The notes beneath the pieces are model-generated. The model was not told the DNA's origin and searched no databases. It worked only from the letters and a program-made list of their open reading frames with translations. A stretch of 64,000 bases of DNA from Halictus rubicundus (Eukaryota; Arthropoda; Insecta; Hymenoptera; Halictidae), in assembly GCF_050948215.1 (NCBI RefSeq), contig NC_135161.1, positions 5,775,911 to 5,839,910 of the forward strand, in the 5' to 3' direction. A program made the translations under genes and the position numbers. How positions within the stretch are numbered: the stretch's first letter is position 1; the number at the start of each line of letters is the position of its first letter. Positions 59,141-64,000 of the stretch are shown here, in pieces.

Positions 59141-59423
59141 CACGTTCCCGCCGGCATGTACCACCAGTGGTACATAGAGGGCTGTCCCATGGGACGGCTT
59201 GTACCACTGGTGGTACATACACAATTATCCTATCAGGCGGTGTGTACCACCAGTGGTACAAATGAAGCAATCAATTTTGTGTCTTTTTCCTTAATAAAAA
59301 GAAAGAAAAATTTGCAAATGGACTGAATCAAAACAATTCTTTAAATTTAAACGATTTTAACATACAAATATATATAGCCGTCAGATGCCGAGAACTACAA
59401 ATAAGACCGCCAGTGGGAACGTG
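59141..59423. mobile_element. TTAA-flanked MITE (283 bp) with a regular palindrome array
   Basis: Ends CACGTTCCCGCCGGC and GCCAGTGGGAACGTG are inverted. TTAG at 59,137-59,140 and TTAA at 59,424-59,427 fit a piggyBac-type TTAA duplication with one mutated base. The other arm of the host element preserves the empty site (ATTTAAAAAACATC in reverse complement near 58,273-58,290). Inside, GTACCACC/TGGTGGTAC 16-mers lie at 59,158-59,173, 59,201-59,216 (inverted) and 59,243-59,258. A perfect 12-bp palindrome GTCCCATGGGAC lies at 59,184-59,195, between the first two. Confidence 0.85.
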
Positions 59424-59746
59424 TTAAAAAAACATCGGTGACCTTGAAATTTCATTAAAAAAAACGACATAAAAAATTTTGTTCTTCACCATTATATTGC
59501 CCCCCTGTAATAGTGTCACTTTGTCCTCTGAAGTTTTCTGATAGGACTGTAAATACGAAACATATTTAGGTGTTCCCATTTATGTGGCACACCCTGTACA
59601 TTTATTGATACGAGAGTCGCCCTAATGCGCCACGCGCAGTTCAAATGATACGAGCCTGAGGAGGCTCGAGAACTATGACCGTCACGGGGAGCGAGACGCG
59701 CGGCGGGGTCTAGGGGGCGTAGCCTTCGAAAATGCTTCGGAAATTG

Positions 59747-60661
59747 CTATTAATTCCGAAGCCTGCAAAAGAATTTCGATTTGCAGTAGGTAGATTAGTA
59801 TCCCTAATCATTTTAATAAATCGTTTGGCAACACCTCCAGCGGCGTGACCGAAACTAACCGCGCGCAAGAGGGAAATCTAAATTTGGTTTAGAAGATATC
59901 CTCGTGCATCGCGCGTTTTTCTTTCCTTTATTTTAGCGCATTCCTATAAATAGAGTAGAACACGTATAGTCGAGAAGTATGTACAACGCGTTATTCAGCA
60001 GTTTTCGCCATCTTGAAGCATCGCGAGGCGCGAGAACGCGACGCGTTATCGGTTTCGCACGTTCGCGGTCGTTCTATCGCGATCCATTTAGTTTATGACC
60101 CATCTTGCCGTGCGTCTGGCACGTACATTCGTGAATCCGTGGAATTTCGTAAACTTTTATCAATCCGATAGCGAGCGAGTGTTATCGCGTTTGTCTACGC
60201 ACTCGATCGATTGGTTGGTTCGTCTACCTATGTGTCCCGTGGTCGTTTCGGGCCGATCCCGAGCGACTGTGAAAAATGTCATAAATCCATGGTGTCCGCG
60301 TTCCTGCAGAAACGTGGGAGGGGGAGAGGAAGAGAGATGTGTCGGTGGATGAATTACTACAATTTGCTTAATAGCTAATAGACTGGACTCGCGATTCGAT
60401 TTTTTCCTCTGTTCGCGTGCCTGGTGTTGTTGATCTCTGGCTGGTGCGGTCTGTGTTCGGTGAACACGGGCCCGTGGAAGGAAAGCAGGGACACGCGATG
60501 GTGCGGATCACGTAGAAAATAAGGCAGATGTGACGGCCGAACGAGGACCCCGGACCTTGCGCACCAAAGTCCGGCGCTCTAGCCACATCTCTCTGGCGAG
60601 CACTGTGCGCCTAGACTTTGAAAAATCATTCGTCTGGTATGCTTTTCACGAGCCGTTCACG
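59747..60661. promoter_or_regulatory. 5' flank and probable 5' UTR of punt
   Basis: A TATAAATA box is at 59,945-59,952, and about 700 bp of CpG-rich sequence then leads to the start codon. The transcription start would be near 59,975 if the box is used. The reading frame is open upstream of the chosen ATG back to about 60,530, but the signal peptide begins only at 60,662. Confidence 0.45.
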
Positions 60662-63548
60662 ATGCCCGCATATGCGACCATACTGCCATATCTCATCCTA
60701 GGATTGTTAGGTAATCGTATGCACCATTATCTCCCCTGTTGAACGCTCGCATCCGCGACGCAAATTACACTCTCCGACGCGAAATTTTTGCTGCGAACGC
60801 GTTATGCGAGCCGTCGTTCAATCTCGGCCACACTTCGTGTTCGTGTGGACCGATGCTCGGGTGCCTCGCTCTGTTTACAAACGACACGATCAAACACCGA
60901 TTTTACATCGAGATGACAGTTTGTTTTGTAATCAAACGGGATCCATTGCGGTCGAAATAGCGCGTCTTGTTTGCCGACCTCGAATAATAGTAACTTGCTT
61001 CTTTTGGGATTTATTTGTTTACTCGAGGATAAGGTTATGCGTATACAATTGTCGGAAGAAATATTTTCAAAAATTTCATTTCACCGCGTTCTCCTTCTTT
61101 TCAAATGAAAATCGAATTTTAACTACGAAAACTATTCACAACACGTGTTTTAATGGACATTTATATTTATATACAGGAACATGTATGCTTGTTGTTTTTC
61201 TGTATGTATCATCAGAAATGATCATTTCTAGGACCTACTTTAGGGCATGATGTCAAAGGTTCTTCGGTATGTGAATTTTATAATGAAACACTATGCACCA
61301 CGACCCAGCAGGAGTGTTCGGGAAGGGAAGAATGCGGTCCGCACGACCCAGGGAAAAGGAACCACTGTTACGTACTGTGGCAAATCGACAATGCCACTAA
61401 AAAGTCTATAATTAAATTGAAGGTAGAAATAGAATGTTTACTTTGTTTTTAAATTGTTTGAAAATTGGAAATAACACTATCATATGTTCGCAGGGATGTT
61501 TCCTGGATAGTAATGACTGCTACGACAGGCCGCATTGCATTGAGAACAGTGCGGAGAGGAAGAAGGAGTTATTTTTCTGTTGTTGCGATGGCAACATGTG
61601 TAATCAGAATTTTACATGGGATCCCCACCCTACATCCTCCTCCAAACCTATCCAACCTTCTGTTATTCATGGTATGCATCTGCTTCGATTGTCATGGAAC
61701 TCTATTTATCCATGTTTGTTGAGAAACTAAATAGTTCTCGTTTGAACAAGTTAAATCAATCGCCTCTGTTCACGTTGAAATAATGACTCGTTAGTAATAA
61801 GATAAATAGAGTTCTTATGGAATAAGAATTGTGCTGGTTATTCTTGATCGTTAAATATGACTATGTTTCAGAATTAGAACCCGTTCCAAACACAGAACAA
61901 CAAATAATCACACTTGTTTTATCAGTATCTATACCCATGTTTCTCCTTGCTATTATTTTACCATTTTTGTATTGGTGCTACCGACGTAGGAAGTTGGGAT
62001 ATTTCAACGAGGTTTGGAAGACATATGTACATAATGCCAAATTACTAAACGTTTTGTTTTGTTTTTGGTGTGGTACTACCAACCGCGGTTACCGTACAAT
62101 ACTAACGGTTGTTATTTAACAGGTACCAACGATAGAGCCACTCCCACTGCCACAGCCATCTCCCAACTTGGGATTGCGGCCAATCCAGCTTCTGGAGATC
62201 AAAGCTCGGGGCCGCTTCGGAGCGGTCTGGAAGGCGCAGCTGAAAAACGAGATTGTCGCTGTCAAGGTGTTCCCTGTACAAGACAAACAGTCTTGGCAAA
62301 CCGAGCAAGAGATCTTCAAGCTTGCGCACATGGATCACGAGGATATATTACGTTTTATAGGCGTCGAAAAAAGGGGGGACAATTTGCAAGCGGAATTCTG
62401 GTTGATCACTGCCTACCACGAGAAAGGTTCACTATGCGACTATTTGAAGGCGAATGTTGTCACGTGGCCCGAAATGTGTAGAATAGCAGAATCTATGGCA
62501 AGGTATTACCACATCGAATAGATTTTTCACTAGAAGAGGACGGTTCCTGAGAATATTCGAGAACCCTAATACTAATGTCTGTTGTTATCCTGAGGATTTT
62601 CTTTGTAACAGAGGTCTGATGCATCTACACGAGGAGATACCGGCCAACAAAGCAAACGGCTACAAACCTGCTGTGGCTCATAGGGATTTCAAGTCGAAGA
62701 ATGTTCTGCTGAAAGCCAATATGAGTGCCTGCATAGCAGACTTTGGTTTGGCACTGATATTTCATCCTGGGAAGCCCTGCGGCGATACACATGGACAGGT
62801 ATGCGATGACAGAAATCATCCTGGTGGAGACTCGAGGAGCATGTATCGTTAACAAGCACACTGAGTGCCCACCAGAATTCGTTTACACATCAGAATTCAT
62901 TGTGTCTGCAGGTTGGAACAAGGAGGTATATGGCACCAGAGGTATTGGAGGGTGCAATTAATTTCACGAGGGACTCGTTTTTACGGATCGACATGTACGC
63001 TTGCGGTCTTGTGCTTTGGGAGTTAGCTTCTCGATGCACCGTACAAGATGTAACTTTTTATTTATTCATCTGCCTAACGCGCGCTCTATGCTTATATTGG
63101 TAATTGTTACGAATTATATTTTCGTTTGTTTGTTCAGGGACCAATAGGGGAGTACAGATTACCATTCGAGGATGAGGTGGGTCTTCATCCGACGTTAGAG
63201 GATATGCAGGAGAGTGTTGTGCACAAGAAAGAAAGGCCACTTATTTTAGAAACGTGGCGCAAACATCCCGTGAGTACATTCCTTTTTATAATAATATACG
63301 ATACGATGCATTATATTGTATGAAGGGTTGATTAATTGAAGTGTGTAAATACACAATCTTAGGGACTTCAATCGATATGTGATACAATGGAAGAGTGTTG
63401 GGATCACGATGCTGAAGCGCGGCTTTCAGCTTCTTGTGTAATGGAAAGAGTTGCTACATTGAGTAGGACGCTTGTTTTAAATTCATCGACGTTAATAAGA
63501 GTTGATAATACCAACGAGACTATCACCACTAAGGAATCTAGTATGTAG
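60662..63548 (+). CDS. put: activin/BMP type II receptor serine/threonine kinase (punt)
   Basis: Nine exons: 60662-60710, 61232-61422, 61494-61671, 61872-62011, 62123-62502, 62612-62798, 62912-63049, 63138-63269 and 63363-63548, giving 526 residues. Signal peptide MPAYATILPYLILGLLG. Cys-rich three-finger ectodomain ending in FFCCCDGNMCNQNF, the type II receptor Cys box. Transmembrane helix at about 151-176 (ITLVLSVSIPMFLLAIILPF). Kinase from about 210: glycine loop ARGRFGAVWK, VAVK lysine K234, catalytic HRDFKSKN with D338, DFGLA with D356, and RRYMAPEVLEGAI. HRDFKSKN and the absence of a GS box mark a type II receptor. It phosphorylates type I receptors on binding of activin- or BMP-type ligands, feeding Smads. 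The catalytic residues are intact. The start gives the signal peptide directly. Confidence 0.96.
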
Positions 63549-64000
63549 TTGATCTACGTGTATTATAGCTTTAGTTACATTGCACAACCATTTTCTGTAT
63601 CATAAAATATTTTTACGTATCACATCAATGAGGAATGTTCGAATATTTGCATGTGATGTTGTGATCATTCTTTTTCTGCTTTTCTATCGATTTCTCGATC
63701 TTCCTTTGTTAGAAACTTTCTATTTTAAAACTAAATTTAAGATGTTGTGAACGCTATCATATGAATTATTAACATTTAGTTCGTTATTCTTATATTATTA
63801 TTAATAGTCGTTCTCATTAACGGAGAATCGGATCATACTTGAATTATGGATCAATGGTGTGAAAGACAATTTATTGCCAAAGGTTCCTAGCCCTCGTAAT
63901 CTTTTCAGATGTGTATGTTTCGCACACATGAGTCTTGTGCAACTATCAAACGTACAGTACAATTAACAGTTCTTTGTGCATACAGTATTACTGTGACTGG
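63549..64000. other. 3' flank of punt
   Basis: AT-rich sequence after the stop codon, presumably 3' UTR. No further gene or repeat recognised before the window ends. Confidence 0.5.

Larger units (their letters stand above)
57708..59746. mobile_element. four-layer nest of inverted-repeat elements
   Basis: Layer 1: arms of about 145 bp at 57,708-57,852 and 59,600-59,746 (CGCGCGTCTCGCTCCCC; TTTGAACTGCGCGTGGCGCA). Layer 2: a small inverted repeat in the left side only, arms 57,876-57,950 and 58,061-58,130 (CAGTGGTAT, CCTATTCC). Layer 3: a long-TIR transposon, 58,141 to about 59,597, starting CAGGGTGT, with arms of about 340 bp around a transposase remnant. Layer 4: a TTAA-flanked MITE (59,141-59,423) in the right arm of layer 3. 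The right side of layer 3 also carries about 35 bp next to its tip that the left side lacks. Confidence 0.8.

Noticed and set aside
1..64000. CRISPR arrays, rRNA, bacterial insertions or integrated virus genes
   Set aside because: None seen. No regular spacer arrays, no rRNA-like blocks, and no reverse transcriptase, capsid or envelope-like frames were recognised.

Overview
The window is nuclear DNA from an insect, most likely a hymenopteran (bee, ant or wasp). Evidence: spliceosomal introns with GT..AG ends, short introns inside conserved metazoan genes, AT-rich non-coding DNA broken by CpG-rich patches, and many TA- and TTAA-flanked MITEs. The species cannot be named from sequence alone. 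I rebuilt gene models by hand from reading frames, splice sites and intron phase. Nine complete genes and one truncated gene are well supported.

Layout: a coronin-2-like gene enters from the left edge on the minus strand (three coding exons, 1-1291). From about 1.3 to 20.3 kb there is no complete gene. This gene-poor stretch holds a mariner transposon with its transposase broken by two frameshifts (13,684-14,948), several nested MITEs and foldback elements, a degenerate tandem array (6.2-7.8 kb), CpG-rich patches and one convincing orphan coding exon (16,288-16,494, minus).

From 20.3 kb the window is gene-dense: Uba3 (+), PA2G4/EBP1 (-), eIF4B (+), Sec15 (-), an Rsf1-like splicing regulator (+), Zw10 (-), a protogenin-like Ig/FNIII receptor (+), an NAD-binding epimerase-like SDR (-) and the activin type II receptor punt (+). 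With coronin, all ten genes strictly alternate in strand, so every neighbouring pair is divergent or convergent. The divergent gaps are about 0.7 kb (PA2G4/eIF4B), 1.1 kb (Zw10/protogenin-like), 1.6 kb (Sec15/Rsf1) and 4.2 kb (SDR/punt, expanded by transposons).

The gene set is mostly housekeeping: NEDD8 activation, ribosome/translation (EBP1, eIF4B), exocytosis (Sec15), splicing (Rsf1) and ER-Golgi tethering/kinetochore (Zw10), plus two cell-surface receptors. Nothing suggests an operon or a dedicated shared pathway.

I found no clearly new biological system. The most unusual material is in the repeats: a TTAA-flanked MITE with three near-palindromes spaced 43 and 42 bp apart, a four-layer nest of inverted repeats at 57.7-59.75 kb, and two insertions whose empty sites are still readable in a sister repeat copy.
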